Notes: generated by a model from the sequence alone, not told the origin. A DNA stretch of 64,000 nucleotides from Talaromyces rugulosus (GCF_013368755.1 NC_049566.1:2914001-2978000); one strand, 5' to 3'. Positions 1 to 11,515 are shown, numbered from the stretch's first letter. Numbers and translations are program-made.

Positions 1-1251
1 GCCGGGCGTGCAAATCTGTGCCGACTTGGGCGAACTGGAAGGAGACACCACCACGGCCGTAGCGGCTGCGCGACAGTTCGTCGATAGCAGAGCGAATGCC
101 ATCTGCCACAGCACCGTGGGGCTCACCGGCAGGCTGTCCATCTGTAATTGTAATCACAAGCACGGGCTTATCAAGACGACCAGCACGGGCTGGCCCAATC
201 ACCATCGGGTCGAGCACTTTCTGTCGAAGACTGGTTCCCATGGGAGTCAGGCCAGAGAAGCGCACGCGAGACACAAGCGCCTCTGCCTCTTCTTTGCTGC
301 GAATATGATCGCCCCGTTCTTCCGAGTTCATGAAACGAATGTTGACGCCGTCTTGGTCGAATTTGGACGCAGCAGTGGCAATCAAACCCAAATAGTGTCT
401 TAGCTGGGACAGGCGGGCCCCGTCTTCTTCGAACTGGATAGAACCACTGTCGTCCACGTAGATGACGGTATCGAACAACGCCAGCTTGAGAACATCCATG
501 GCCACCTCCTGGCCGACGTTCCACTCCTTCATGAGTTGCTGGATCTTATCTGGAGCGGTTTCCAGGTTTCGGACAAGGCTCTCCAGTCTCTCGGGTGGGT
601 AAAATGCCTGCAACTGCTTTTCCTGGATAGTTCCAATCAAGAGCTGCTTGTAGCTCGACAATTGTTGAGGAGTTGCTCGAAGACCAGCACCTCCTTGAGG
701 AGGCGCACCGCCATAAGCTCCACCATATCCCTGGCCTCCTGGTGGTGGTTGTCCATAGTTTCCTGCTGGAGCACCTTGAGGCGGGTATCCCTGTGGCTAG
801 ATAGCAAGTCAGCATTGGGACTCAAACATCAATGCGATTCAAAGAAAAAATAAATAAAATAAAACAGAGTAAAACAGAGTAAAATAGAAAAAACAAAAAT
901 ATAAAGATATATATAAAAAAAAAAAAAAAGGTCGCAACGAACGGGAGCGTTGGGGTAGCCAGCTTGCGGAGGGGCCTGTCCATAGGGCTGGGGCGGGGCA
1001 GCACCATATTGCTGCTGCTGCTGCGGCGGAGGAGGGGCGGCCCTCGAGTACGATTGTTGTTGCGGTTGTTGACCATAAGCAGGCTGCTGGTATCCCTGGC
1101 CTGGAGGAGGCTGCGGCGACGAGCCTGGATAGTGAGCACCAGGTGGTTGAGGCGACGCAGTGTTGTATGGGGGATACGGCGGTTGCGGGGATGACGTCGG
1201 GTACGGAGGCTGCTGGCCTGGGTACTGCGCCTGGCCGTATGGGCGAGACAT
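1..1251 (-). CDS. vWA-domain protein with Q/P/G-rich N-terminus (3' end outside window)
   Basis: Two exons are visible: 1251-943 and 796 to the window edge. The first encodes a low-complexity Gln/Pro/Gly/Tyr-rich stretch beginning MSRPYGQAQYPG. The second continues the stretch, then gives a short helical segment (QLQAFYPPERLESL) and a von Willebrand factor A fold with a MIDAS-type motif DDSGS and, near the edge, a second metal-site-like ITITDG. The intron (942-797) has an unusual GTTCGT donor, a long T-rich interior, a TGCTGAC branch-like site and a CTAG acceptor. vWA domains bind protein partners through a metal ion; the role of this fungal family is not known to me. The start at 1251 follows a CT-rich leader typical of filamentous fungi. 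The separate small ORF upstream (1484-1876) could be its true N-terminus: an intron from the GTAGGT near 1492 to the CAG at about 1237 would join them in frame. Confidence 0.75.
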
Positions 1252-1483
1252 GATTGCGCGAGAAAAGAAAAAGAAAGAAACAATAGAAATAGTGAGATGA
1301 AAACAAGAAAAGGGTAGAAGATACAAAGGCGGAGGGAGAGATGAAAAAGAACACGCGATGCGATGTGATGCGATGTTTGGTGGAAGGAGAGAAAAAACAA
1401 GGAAGCAGCCCAGCCCCTCGGGTGTGAGTAATCAAGTCAAGTCAAGCAAGCAAGAGATACGAGGAAGGGAAAAAAAAAATCTT

Positions 1484-1876
1484 TTAACCTACGGGACCGC
1501 TGGGTTGAGCAGCAGGTGGGTATGCCTGCTGCCCTTGTGGCTGAGCTGGGTTGTACGCCTGGTACTGCTGCTGCTGCTGCTCTCCTATCAGTATTCCTTA
1601 TTCCTTTATTCCTTGTATGTTCTCATGCAGCTATGTGTCAGGGCTGCAACTTACCGGCGGTCCGCCTTGCGCTGGAGGAGGCCCTCCTGTATAGCCCGTT
1701 GGAGGAGCCCCAGAGTAGACAGCCTGTCCTCCTCCTGCTGGGGGAGCAGCACCGCCTGGAGGCTGGCTGTTGGCGATCTTGGATGCAAACTGTATGCGTG
1801 GGTGCGATTAGCATGGTCATGCGGCATAGGCATGCGGATGCAATAGCCAAGGAAAAGGACTGCTACTCACCCCCAT
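1484..1876 (-). CDS. small Q/P/G-rich ORF, possibly 5' exons of the vWA gene
   Basis: Three candidate exons (1876-1871, 1789-1655, and about 1578-1484) with GTGAGT and GTAAGT donors encode about 79 residues: MGFASKIANSQPPGG, then a Gly/Pro-rich stretch, a poly-Gln run and a Gln/Pro/Ala tail ending in TAA at 1486-1484. Composition matches the N-terminus of the neighbouring vWA protein, so this may be the first part of that gene rather than an independent small gene. Against fusion: the 240 nt separating them are CT-rich and look like a promoter or leader, and would make a long intron for this genome. I recognise no domain. Confidence 0.4.
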
Positions 1877-2288
1877 GATGTCGCTAGTCAGAAATGATGG
1901 AAGTGCTTTTTATCACACGTGCAATGAGACAACTAAGGACGAAGTAGAGAAGAAAGAGAGAAGGAAAGCTAGCTATATGATACGAAGATCGGTGACATAG
2001 GCTGACTGGCAAGTGGCTGGTGGTGGGGGAAAAGAGGGGCAGCAGCCCGCCGTGTGGCTGTGCCGTGCAGCTGGCGGTTGCTCAGCAGGATTATTGAGTC
2101 ATATTGGCTAATTATAAATGGTATTTAGAGTGAGTAATTCGTATTAATATTACGCGTGCTGGCAGTTACTGCATGACTGTGGGCAGCACTTCCCGTTTAG
2201 GAAACTATGAGTTCTACGGGAACATTGAAACGTTTGGGCGGACAGACTATATTCTCGTATCCTATGCTTTTCGTATTCCATGTCTGCT
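1877..2288. other. intergenic: leader of the Q/P-rich gene and 3' flank of SRP72
   Basis: Contains the upstream region of the minus-strand ORF at 1876 and the 3' flank of SRP72. No further coding signal, repeat or RNA gene was seen. Confidence 0.6.
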
Positions 2289-4421
2289 CTATCGCTTGCC
2301 CTTCTTCTTCTTTTTCGAGGCATTGTTTGCCGTCTTTTGTTGCTGTTGCTGCTGCTGCTGCTGCTGTCCACCAAAGGCTGCTTCATCCTTCTCAGTAACA
2401 ACAAATCCCTGTGTTCTCTCCGCTGCGCGCTGCTTTCCTTTGCGTCCCTTGGGCCTGTATGTAGACCGGTCACGCAGGGGCAGCCATCGCTCGGCGTCAG
2501 GCGCCTTGCTCGGGTCATAGTCCTTGGGCAGCCGTGATTTGCGGATCCGCTTCTTCGCCCGAGCATTCTGGTCCTTTGCAGCTCTCTTGCGCGCACCGGC
2601 CAGGACTGCGGCGTTGGCGGCCAGACTGGCCTGCGACTGAGGGACCCCTGCGTTTTCGAGCGCGGCCACGTCAACGTCGTCTGGCACGAGATCTTGGACC
2701 TTGGGCAGGATCTCCAGCTCCTTCTTGACTTTGGTCAGGTCTGTCGTAGCGTACGATGCAACATAGCCAGCGATCGCGAACTTGTCTGCCGGGTTTTGGG
2801 TGTGGATTGCACCGAACAGTTCTTGGGAAATTGCCAGGTCTGCTGGGTCGGGCGAGTGGAGGAGCTCGGATGCCGCAGCACGGAGAAGGGTGGTAGGCTG
2901 TCTGGATTGCTGGCGCCAGTACGATGCGGCCTTGGCCAGCTCCGCCTTGACATGGGCTTTTCGGCCTTCGCGTTGATATAGCGCAATCAGCACACTAACT
3001 AATCCAGGGTTGTATCGGACTTCTTGGTCGGCCTCGGAGATTGACTCTTCGAGGAGATGGATGGTGTTTTCGAGAGCATTGATAGCTGACGTGGTGTTGC
3101 CCTCGCCGACATACAACTGAACAATGGTCAAGACCAACCCGACATCTTTCGGCCGTCGAGCTAGCAAAGTGTGAAGCTCTTGGATAGCCTGGTGACCGGT
3201 TTTATCCTGAACACGAGCTGCCGCGTTGTAGATTGATAGGAGGTTAACATCTGGGTCGACTGATGGGTACGGACGCTGTGATAACGCCTTTGTCGTTGAC
3301 CGGATAACACCGTCAGACTTTTGCACCTCGAGATCGAGTGCGTGCGAATTGCTATCCAGAGCACTGGACTGGAATTTGAAAAGTTGATCACTGTCACGAG
3401 GCTCCGGAGTATCATGGAAAAGTTTGTGCAGCTGGTAAGGGTTGATGTTTTGTTTTTGTGATATTAAGATGTTATTCTGGGCGATTTTCTTTGTAGAGAG
3501 ATCCGTATTCCTGCAGAAAAAAAAAGAATAAGTAGTGTGCTAACTGCAAGGTCCGACCGAGACTTACTCATTGAGAGAGATTTCCCGAGCAACTTCCTCG
3601 GCGCTCTCAAGCTTGCCTTGTCTGAGAAGGGTGTAAAGCTGCTGGATGTTGATCGGCAGCAATTCACTGGCCTTGTCCTCGGGCGACAAGTATTCCGATG
3701 TTTTACACAGTTCTGTATAATTAGCTTGAATCCGAGAGCCCGCTTTGAAAAAAGGGCATACCTTTGGCGCGCTTCAATAAAATCTCTCCCTGTTTTAAGT
3801 CACCCCGAGCGATGCTCGCACAAGCTGCATTGTACGACGTCTCAAAAGCCTCGAGGTCCTCTCTGGTCGGTTTCCGGATCTGTGAAAAGTCTCCCTCTCT
3901 GTGCCATAATCCTTGCGCATGTGCTGCCCAGGTGTTGATACGTAAATCGTTATATTCGTTGCCCAGTTCCGCCTCGTTGCCAGCCAAGCTCTCGTATATC
4001 GATGCCACTGAAACAAATTTCTCGGCACGGTAGTTCTAGTAATTGTCAAAAAAAATATTAGAAATAGCAACTTGTATAGCCCAGAGGGACAACATACTGC
4101 TTGAGCCTCGACATGTTTCGCACCTCGTCCCGTGGCCGAACTCGCCGCAACCTCGGCCGCCTCACTCAAACGACCGCACTTGTACAAGGCATAGGCATAT
4201 TCAATGGGGGCCTTCGACTTGAGCGCATCTCCGGCTTCTTCCAGAAGTCGCAGCGAGTCTTCGTATCGGTCGAGTTTCAGCAATGCCACCACCTTGGCAT
4301 GCTGCGCCTGCAGGTCTGTTTTGGACTTTTTCAGGGCGGCGTTGCATGCTTTGAGGACTTCGTCGTGCTCTTCGATCGAGGAGCGCTGGAGCAGCTGGCT
4401 CAGCGATTGTACGGCAGCCAT
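2289..4421 (-). CDS. srp72: signal recognition particle subunit SRP72
   Basis: Four exons (4421-4098, 4035-3762, 3712-3568, 3510-2289) join in frame to 654 residues, a usual length for SRP72. The N-terminal two thirds are helical TPR-like repeats, for example around SEAAEVAA, ASIARGDLKQGE and SIYNAAARVQDKTG. The C-terminus carries the SRP72 RNA-binding signature: DAERWLPLRDRSTYRP, flanked by basic stretches, a ten-residue poly-Gln tract and a Lys-rich tail ending KKKKKGKR. In the family this region binds 7SL RNA, and the TPR part binds SRP68 within the cytosolic signal recognition particle, which targets ribosomes to the ER. All introns are GT-AG. The start at 4421 (MAAVQSLSQLLQRSS) is the first ATG of the open frame. 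It is divergent from the Hsp70-like gene. Identification is firm. Confidence 0.95.
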
Positions 4422-5203
4422 GCTCTTTGTTTTAGAGAAAGGGAGCTCGCTAAAAGCAGGACGTGAAGAAGACAGATGTTGTTGTGTGCGGGGCAGCGTC
4501 TAATCGATATCGTGCAGGTGTGCGGGATTATGCCATGGTCAAATGTCGCTAATTCTAATGCTGGCAAGGTTATTGCTTCTTTTGTGTGCAAGAAGCAATC
4601 GTCAGCGTTGTAGTCGTCGACGCTCGCTGTACAAGTGGGTTTGCGCCCCAAATCTCTCGTTTCGTTCATTCGAGGCAAGTGCCAAGATACGCCATTCCAA
4701 AAGAGGATTAGTCGACTGTCGCTTAAATTACATATTTTTACAGTACGTTACAATACCCGTGCTCATGTATATGAAAGTAGCCAATCATTTTTTTTATTGT
4801 AGATACAGGAAACGGTGACCTTCAGACTACATACTATTATTACTACTACCAGAAGCTTCTTTAGCCCTCTGGTTTTTACTCTAGCAGAATAAGCGATCGC
4901 AATTCTCGGTTTGATGCTGCAGCAAGCCTCTGCACTTGTTAAATCATCAAAAACAGTAAAGCCAAAGTCACGTAAAACTACATTTACTGATTAGCACCTG
5001 CCCTTATTAAGAAATAACCACATGCACTTCGCCGATGTTGGTTGATGCCTAGGTGACTCACTCCAGCGTACATCCTTTTTGAGGACAGATATCCAAGTCA
5101 GTGCTCAGCCCTAAAAATGGGCATTAGCCGCCGAATAGACCAACATTTGAAACTCTACTAAACAATTAATACTACATGCTTTTGAAATCACAGGAGCATT
5201 GAA
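4422..5203. other. divergent intergenic region, SRP72 / Hsp70-like
   Basis: Shared upstream region of two divergent genes. Moderately AT-rich toward the Hsp70-like gene. No conserved ORF, RNA gene or clear repeat was seen. Confidence 0.6.
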
Positions 5204-7006
5204 ATGGCCCTTTTGAGCAAAAACAGAATTATCTATTTTCTAAGCTTTCTCACGATACTGGCTTTGTCAATATTACTATTCCGTCCTCCGGTCCCAAACC
5301 CTAACTCGCCCAAATGGATCCGTCTGCAAGCGCAAAACAGTAACGAAAGAGATCCCGATTATTTCGAGTTAGAAGACTGTAAGTTGGTGAAAAAAAAAAG
5401 GCGGCCGTATGCAAATGAACTCTGACATGGTTCTTTGATAATATACATAGATGTCGGCATAGAACTAGGCGATGATTATTGCCGAGCTGGCATTATGGTG
5501 AACAAGACCTTTTATCTCATCCCAGATGAGCATGGTAATACTGCAATGCCTTCATATGTTACCATTACAGAGGATGAAATGTTGTTTGGATTTGCGGCAA
5601 AGCAGCAGGCTGCTAGCAATCCTAAAAATACGATTTATGACTTTCGGCGAGGATTTCTTCATCACTGAACGCATAAGATATTCTGCTAATATTCCACATT
5701 AGGGACTTGATCGGACGGAAATTCTCCGACCCTGAGATCCAAGAAAATTTAAAGTTTTTACCATACGATGTGATTAATAGTAGCGACGACAGACCTATAA
5801 TCAAAGTCCCTAATGAAAAAGGACCCGTTCTTCTCACGACAGCCGAGGATATTACATCAATAATAGTCAACCGTTTAAAAATCAATGCAGAAAAGTATCT
5901 GGGGAAAGAAACACCACATGCTGTTGTTTCGTATCCCGTTCATTTCGATGACGTGCAAAAGGATGCACTCAGAGACGCTGTTAAAAGAGGCGGGTTTACG
6001 AAGTATAATCGTCTCATACCGGAGCCCATGGCTGCCGGAACAGCGCATAGACTGGATGAGACGGGGTATTGTCGTGAGGATGTCGAGGAGTGCCATGTTC
6101 TTATATACGACGTCGGAGAAAGATATTCCACTGTCACAATTGAAGAGATTGACTATGGTGTGACCGAAATCTGGGAGTATCTTCGAGAGGGCAAAAAAAC
6201 TGGATCGCCCGATCTGAGCAGTTTCGAATTTGACTTTACATGTTCGCCGTCAATGAACCCACCGGAGGAAGAGGAGGAGGAGGAGGATCAATGCGAAAAG
6301 TATCGACAATATGAATCCCCCGAAAGAATTGTCCGACGAGTTCAACAGTTGCTCCAGAACGCAAAATTTACCGAATCCGGTCTTGACACCATTGTGGTAA
6401 CAGGCATGAACCCTCAAGCTTACTGGGTCAAATCAGTCCTGAGCAACTCTCATCCCTGGGCCAAAAACGGTGACAGTAGCTCGATTATCACTCCCGACAC
6501 AGCTATTGTGTACGGAACGGCGCTCCTTGCGGAAATTTTGAGTTCTGATGATGGCATTTGCACCCTACCTCTTCCCCATGTGACCATGTTGCCTATCGGA
6601 CTTTGAAACGGAACATGGCCAGTTTACGGAAATTGTGCCGATTGGACGTCAACTTCCACTGCACAGGAGAGAGTTTTTCGAGGCCTACATTTCAGGGGAC
6701 CAACAGGAGGACATGGGGTACATCACGGTACGGTTCTACGAGGGCCAGAGGTTGATAGCAAAGAAAAACAAGCTGCTCGGAACAGCGAAAATGCAAACGG
6801 CGATCAAAGGCCGAGTAGAGCTCGAGGTCAGAATAGACGTAGATGACGACGGACTCATAGAAGGTCGAGTCAGAGAGATAAATGGGGGAAACGAAGCACG
6901 GACGGGCAAACTAATCTATAACTGCAACTGGGAAGATTTTGGCGATATCCGAATGGATGCAACGATACGCGATTATGAAGACATGGAAATCTTGCAGCAG
7001 CGATAA
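5204..7006 (+). pseudogene. Hsp70-like protein, degenerate, with a GC-AG intron and a +1 frame break
   Basis: Exons 5204-5378, 5451-5646 and 5703-7006 encode an Hsp70-like protein with an N-terminal hydrophobic anchor (IIYFLSFLTILALSILLF). Colinear Hsp70 landmarks are DLIGRKFSDPEIQ, AVVSYPVHFDDVQKDAL and RLIPEPMAAGTA, then after an acidic Glu run a substrate-domain-like stretch. Phosphate-binding motifs are eroded: ELGDDYC replaces the usual D-L-G-T-T, and YDVGERYST replaces the D-x-G-G-G-T loop, so ATPase activity is doubtful. The second intron (5647-5702, 56 nt) begins with GC and has a good TGCTAAT branch site. At 6601-6606 the frame reads CTT TGA; skipping one T restores an Hsp70-like continuation (LETEHGQFTEIVP) to a stop at 7006. 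There is no helical lid and no ER-retention tail. It could be a decaying BiP-type paralogue, a sequencing error, or true +1 recoding. Confidence 0.7.
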
Positions 7007-7558
7007 CGTGAGGAGGTGGCAGGAAATGGTCTTCGACTTTTTCGTTTCGTAGATCAATCTATTGGATAATTGCCTACCAAGAGATACAATAAAAGAGACT
7101 GATATGGATGCATAACGGTGTATCCGTCAACACCATAACACCGTAACACCGCATTTCAATGTCGCCCATAGCACGGAGTTAGGGATAGCTGCATGTACTA
7201 TGTGAACATTTGAACATCTCGAAGTTTCTATTCATCAATGATATTAAATATGGAACACTCGGCTCGTCGGCACCGTGCGACCCAATCAAAAAGGCTACAA
7301 AGTCTTAGTTCTCCGTTTACGGGCCGGGACAGGAACAGCTCTTTTCCTATGGCAAGGAACCAAGCTGATATGCCGACAAACAAGCGGAGTTCGACTGGAG
7401 TGATAATCAATTTTCCGTTGAGAGGGGAGGGTTTAGTTGTTCATAAATTCGACCGTTCGCCCTTCCCAACGGTATATTTTGTGTTCAAAAGCTTGTGTTC
7501 GAGAGCCCGCTTTTATAAACACATTTTTTTTTTCCCAGCCAATTGTTAGTATTTAATA
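7007..7558. other. intergenic
   Basis: 3' flank of the Hsp70-like gene and promoter of the hydrolase gene. A short internal repetition (AACACCGTAACACCG type, about 7128-7152) is the only structure noticed. Confidence 0.5.
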
Positions 7559-8563
7559 ATGTCGACGTCGACTGCTTGCTGTTCACGAACCCCAATTGGG
7601 ACCAGTGAATCAGTCCCGGTCCACAAGATTGCTGGGTTGGACACATGTGAGTTTTTCTGTGTTGCTGCCTCAAAAAACCGTTATTCTAATATGACGCAAA
7701 ACCAGATGTTGCTGGCAACACCTCGTCCAAGAATGGAGTCATTATCGTCCACGACATCTTCGGATTCTATCCTCAAACACTCAAGGGTGCCGATCGCCTG
7801 GCCGAGCAGCTCAATGCCGTAGCTCTGGTGCCGGACTACTTGGAGGGCGTATATGCCGACCACTCTTGGATCCCTCCTGATACCGAGGAGAAAAAGGCTG
7901 CCTTTGGCGCGTTCTTTGTCAACACCGCGGCGCCGCCTAAAGTGATCCCCAAGGTCCAGGCTACCATCGCCGAGGCCAAGACCAAGTTCCCCAGTGTCGA
8001 GAAATGGGCTATCCTGGGGGTGTGCTGGGGTGGAAAGGTGTGTCTTGGAAATCTTGATGAGACTGAAGAAACTTCGAAAGAACAGCTGAATATTAACCTC
8101 TGCTTTTTTCCCATTTTCTAGCTCGCGGCTCTGACCAGCACAGAGGGAACCGAATTCGCCGTCTCGGGACAGGTCCACCCAGGGTAAATACTCGCCATTC
8201 TCGGAACTTTATTGAAGTGAAGAAGAATCCATCTGACTGTTTGCTTGCTAGTCTTCTTGACCCGAACGATGCCAAGGCCATTACGACTCCTCACATCGTG
8301 CTCGCCTCCAAGGACGAGGACGCGGCTATCATGGCTGAATACAAGACCGCGCTCGAAGGCCGAGCTGGCCTCGACTCGTACGTCGACACTTACCCGAACA
8401 TGCACCACGGCTGGATGGGTGCCCGGGCCAACCTGGAAGATGCCGAGAACAAGAAAGAGTTTGAGCGAGGGTGAGTTGGCCACAGCAATTGAGTTGAATA
8501 GAAGCTAATCACACAGAGTGTAGATACAAGGAGATTGGAGACTTCTTTGCCAAGTATCTGTAG
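7559..8563 (+). CDS. dienelactone hydrolase family protein
   Basis: Five exons (7559-7646, 7706-8037, 8122-8183, 8252-8470, 8524-8563) give 246 residues, the normal size for the family. The nucleophile elbow GVCWGG places the catalytic Cys at about residue 136. The usual Asp lies in LASKDED and the His in MHHGWMG, so the Cys-Asp-His triad of dienelactone hydrolases is complete. The fold starts with VIIVHDIFGFYPQT, the typical first strands of an alpha/beta hydrolase. Family members hydrolyse lactones or esters in the cytosol; the physiological substrate of the fungal AIM2-like members is unsettled. All introns are GT-AG and each junction restores the conserved frame. The short tail YKEIGDFFAKYL comes from the last exon. 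Confidence 0.9.
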
Positions 8564-9551
8564 GCCTTATAAGGTCTTGTGGGTTCCTTGGATAGTGTGA
8601 ATAGACAGCGATGTATATAGTTGGGTATTATTAACATCAAATACGACATGCCGAATTGGTTCCCGACAAATTTTGAGTTGGAACAGTCTACCTGAAACCA
8701 GTAGCAAATGCGCCAGCCAAGGGGGGGAGATCGTCGTGGTAGCGTCTATCAACGTGTCCAGTAGTCAGCCTGGCCCCCTGCAGGATGCAACCTTGGGTGT
8801 ATATCAGTTGACCCTTATATATTATACAAGATACGCAATTCGGTGTCTGTCCAATAAGCTGAAGTCTGGTAGAGAAGATCGAAGCCGAACTAAGCCTTGC
8901 GTAGGATTCAACACGAAGGTTGAGTGCGATCGACGACAACAAGCGTGTTGGCTATCGCTGATTCCAAGCGAATAATGCTAATGCCAGTGGCCACCGTGTT
9001 CCCGGCGTCGAATTGGTGTACCACTTTTCAAGGTGGCAGCGTAATAATCTAGAAGTGAGGCATGGCTTCTTGTTCTTGTTCTTGTTCTTCTCCTGGCGAA
9101 AGGCGAAGAATCGAGTCGCTAGCTGCAGATGCGGCTCGCTCGCGTTGTGGGACCAAAATCCAGCACGCAGGAATTTATCCTAACAAGTAAAGACTCGCTA
9201 GCCTGCTAGGCTCTGCGTTGGCCCTGCTTCCAACCAAGCTGAACCAAGTTGCAATCGGGAGCGTAATCAACGGGGATTCGGGGAATGCAGGCAGCGATCA
9301 TCGCCCCTTGGGACCCGCGCACCGGCCTCGCCCCAAACGGGCCGTTTGGCGATTGCGCCGCTCGTAAATTTCTCAATCATTTCTTCTCTCCTCCATCCAA
9401 CACCCAACCTTGTCTTCCACGACAAATGTGCCCTCACACGGCCTCCCAAAAAGCACTTGCCCTGTGACATCCATGTGCTACTGCTAACGCCTCTCGCGCC
9501 GATCGCCCCTTCTCGCTGCCGCTTCTTCTGCTGGATTAGACCGATACCGCC
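8564..9551. other. intergenic with TTCTTG microsatellite
   Basis: About 1 kb without a supported gene. It holds a short pyrimidine microsatellite (repeated CTTGTT, 9066-9092) and a CT-rich leader just before the glycosyltransferase start. Opposite-strand ORFs here have no recognisable domain. Confidence 0.55.
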
Positions 9552-11093
9552 ATGAGCAAAGACTCCCATTTCGCCCGCCCCGTGAGCCGACAACGGAAGA
9601 GGGTGCGGTTTATACTGCTGTGCATTGTCGGGGCCGGGCTTTTCCTGTTCTTGTACAACTATAACCAGCGTGCGCAGCTTATTTCGTCTATCCAGAGCCA
9701 TGTGGACTCGGCGACCACCGGTGGGAATACTGGTGGAAACCCAGGAGGAGGCACAGCAGCAGACATAATTGCAAACCTAGGCGCAAGCAAAGGAGCCAAC
9801 ACAGACGCAAGCACTGGGGCAACGACTGGTGGCTCGAATGTGGCCGCCGCTCCGCATGCATGCCACGAAGACCCAAGCATTGTGAACAACTATAACCTCA
9901 AGTTCGGTGCAAAGTACACTCGTCGTTCGATCCAGGTCACCACTCTCCACGGCAGAAACACGCCACTTTCCACCCCGTTGGACGTGAATTTGTTCGAAAC
10001 CGAACCCGGCACTCCTGACGCCAGCTGTCCTCCCCCGATTATGGTGCAAGTCCCCGCTTCGCCTCCACCTGTGGACGCCTCGCATATCGATTTCGCCATT
10101 TCGACGACCATGGAGCGACTACTCGACTCGATGGACGCATTTTCCGCTTGGGCAGGCGATACCAACGCTCGGTTTATGGTCTTCATTGAGGTAGGCGCGA
10201 ACAAGCGGCAGGCTGAGCGCAAGGCCAAGTACTTGGGTTTGAATGTTGAGTTGTTTGAGTCGGATCTCGACTACGAAAACCGTTATTCTTTGCTGGTCAA
10301 GCTCCTGGCCGAAAATGCTCGTCCGCAGACGAAATGGGGATGCATTATGGACGATGATACCTTTTTTTTGTCGATGCCCCGGCTGGCCAACATGCTGAGC
10401 CGATACGATGAGACCCAGCCCCACTACATTGGATCCTTGACCGAGTGTGATGTCCAACTGTCCTCGTTTGGAATTTTCGCATACGGCGGCGCTGGCATGT
10501 TCCTCTCTCGACCTCTGCTGGACGAGCTCGGCAAGGTGTGGGACGAGTGCGATGCTGGAACCGACCACGGAGACGGAAAGATTGCCCACTGTGTGTATCA
10601 GTTTACGCGTACCAAGATTGAGATTGCCGAAGAACTGCACCAGTTGGATCTGAGGGGCGATGCTTCTGGCTGGTTCGAGGCTGCGCGCACTGTGCCCGTG
10701 TCTCTTCACCACTGGAAGTCATGGTTCAACGCAGACATGGTCAAGCTGACTGCAGTGAGCGAGGTGTGTGGTGTTGAATGCGTGCTTCGCCAGTGGAAGT
10801 TCGCCGATGGCTGGATCCTGACCAACGGATACTCAGTCATTCACCACGGCGCCAGCGTCTCCGACGACGAAGGCGCCTTTGCCATGGAATTCACCTGGGA
10901 AGACATCAACGGGTCGAACGAAGAGTCGTATGTCCGCGCCCTCGGCCCTCTTCGGCCCAAGGAGCATGACAAGGTCTCGTTCCAGTTGGAAGACGTTCTT
11001 ATCGAGGGTGGCTCGATTCGTCAGATTTACATTCTTCGCGACGAGAAGGAAGGTGACCACCTTTTGGAATTGGTGTGGCATCTGTCCTCATAA
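9552..11093 (+). CDS. type II membrane glycosyltransferase, fringe-like (DUF604/GT31 type)
   Basis: A single exon of 513 codons. A short basic cytoplasmic tail (SRQRKRVR) is followed by one membrane anchor (FILLCIVGAGLFLFLYNY) and a Gly/Thr/Ser-rich stem with GGNTGG-like repeats, the layout of a Golgi type II glycosyltransferase. The catalytic part shows WGCIMDDDTFF, with a DxD-type metal/nucleotide-sugar site near residue 266, then FGIFAYGGAGMFLSRPLL and a C-terminal HHGASV element. These features are shared by fringe-like GT31/DUF604 proteins. The sugar donor and acceptor cannot be told from sequence. The start is the first ATG of the frame and is preceded by a CT-rich leader. It converges on the alpha-glucosidase gene, with about 420 bp between the two stop codons. 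Confidence 0.85.
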   Translation: MSKDSHFARPVSRQRKRVRFILLCIVGAGLFLFLYNYNQRAQLISSIQSHVDSATTGGNTGGNPGGGTAADIIANLGASKGANTDASTGATTGGSNVAAAPHACHEDPSIVNNYNLKFGAKYTRRSIQVTTLHGRNTPLSTPLDVNLFETEPGTPDASCPPPIMVQVPASPPPVDASHIDFAISTTMERLLDSMDAFSAWAGDTNARFMVFIEVGANKRQAERKAKYLGLNVELFESDLDYENRYSLLVKLLAENARPQTKWGCIMDDDTFFLSMPRLANMLSRYDETQPHYIGSLTECDVQLSSFGIFAYGGAGMFLSRPLLDELGKVWDECDAGTDHGDGKIAHCVYQFTRTKIEIAEELHQLDLRGDASGWFEAARTVPVSLHHWKSWFNADMVKLTAVSEVCGVECVLRQWKFADGWILTNGYSVIHHGASVSDDEGAFAMEFTWEDINGSNEESYVRALGPLRPKEHDKVSFQLEDVLIEGGSIRQIYILRDEKEGDHLLELVWHLSS

Positions 11094-11515
11094 AGTAGGC
11101 TGTTTTCTTTTCTTTTCTTTTCTTTTTTCTTTTTTTCACAGCTGTATTCGTATATGTATTATTATCGCGACTCTTGCCAGCTTGAGACTCGATGTGGGTT
11201 TCAAACGTTCTTTGGAGGAGCTAATTTTGTTTAGTCTCTGTCGGTTTTCATCCCAGCATGGCTGTTCTAGATGTCATTTCACGGCGTTTTGGGTTTGCTG
11301 TTCTGCTTTGGTTCAAGTATTCTTTCTTGGAGTACTTGAATTGATGACTACCATGTCACTTGTATATATGAAATACAAATTGCGTTTTATCGTATCAATT
11401 AATGACATGATGTACTCGTTGTGTCCAGATTCAATTATTATATCCAATACATAGTGCGATCAGTATATGCCGTAGGGGCCATATATACGCAGCTCAAAAA
11501 AAAAAAGAAAATAAA
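11094..11515. other. convergent 3' intergenic region
   Basis: Lies between the convergent ends of the glycosyltransferase and the alpha-glucosidase. It starts with a TTTTC-repeat tract (11102-11136) and holds AT-rich sequence expected of two 3' UTRs. No gene was seen. Confidence 0.6.
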
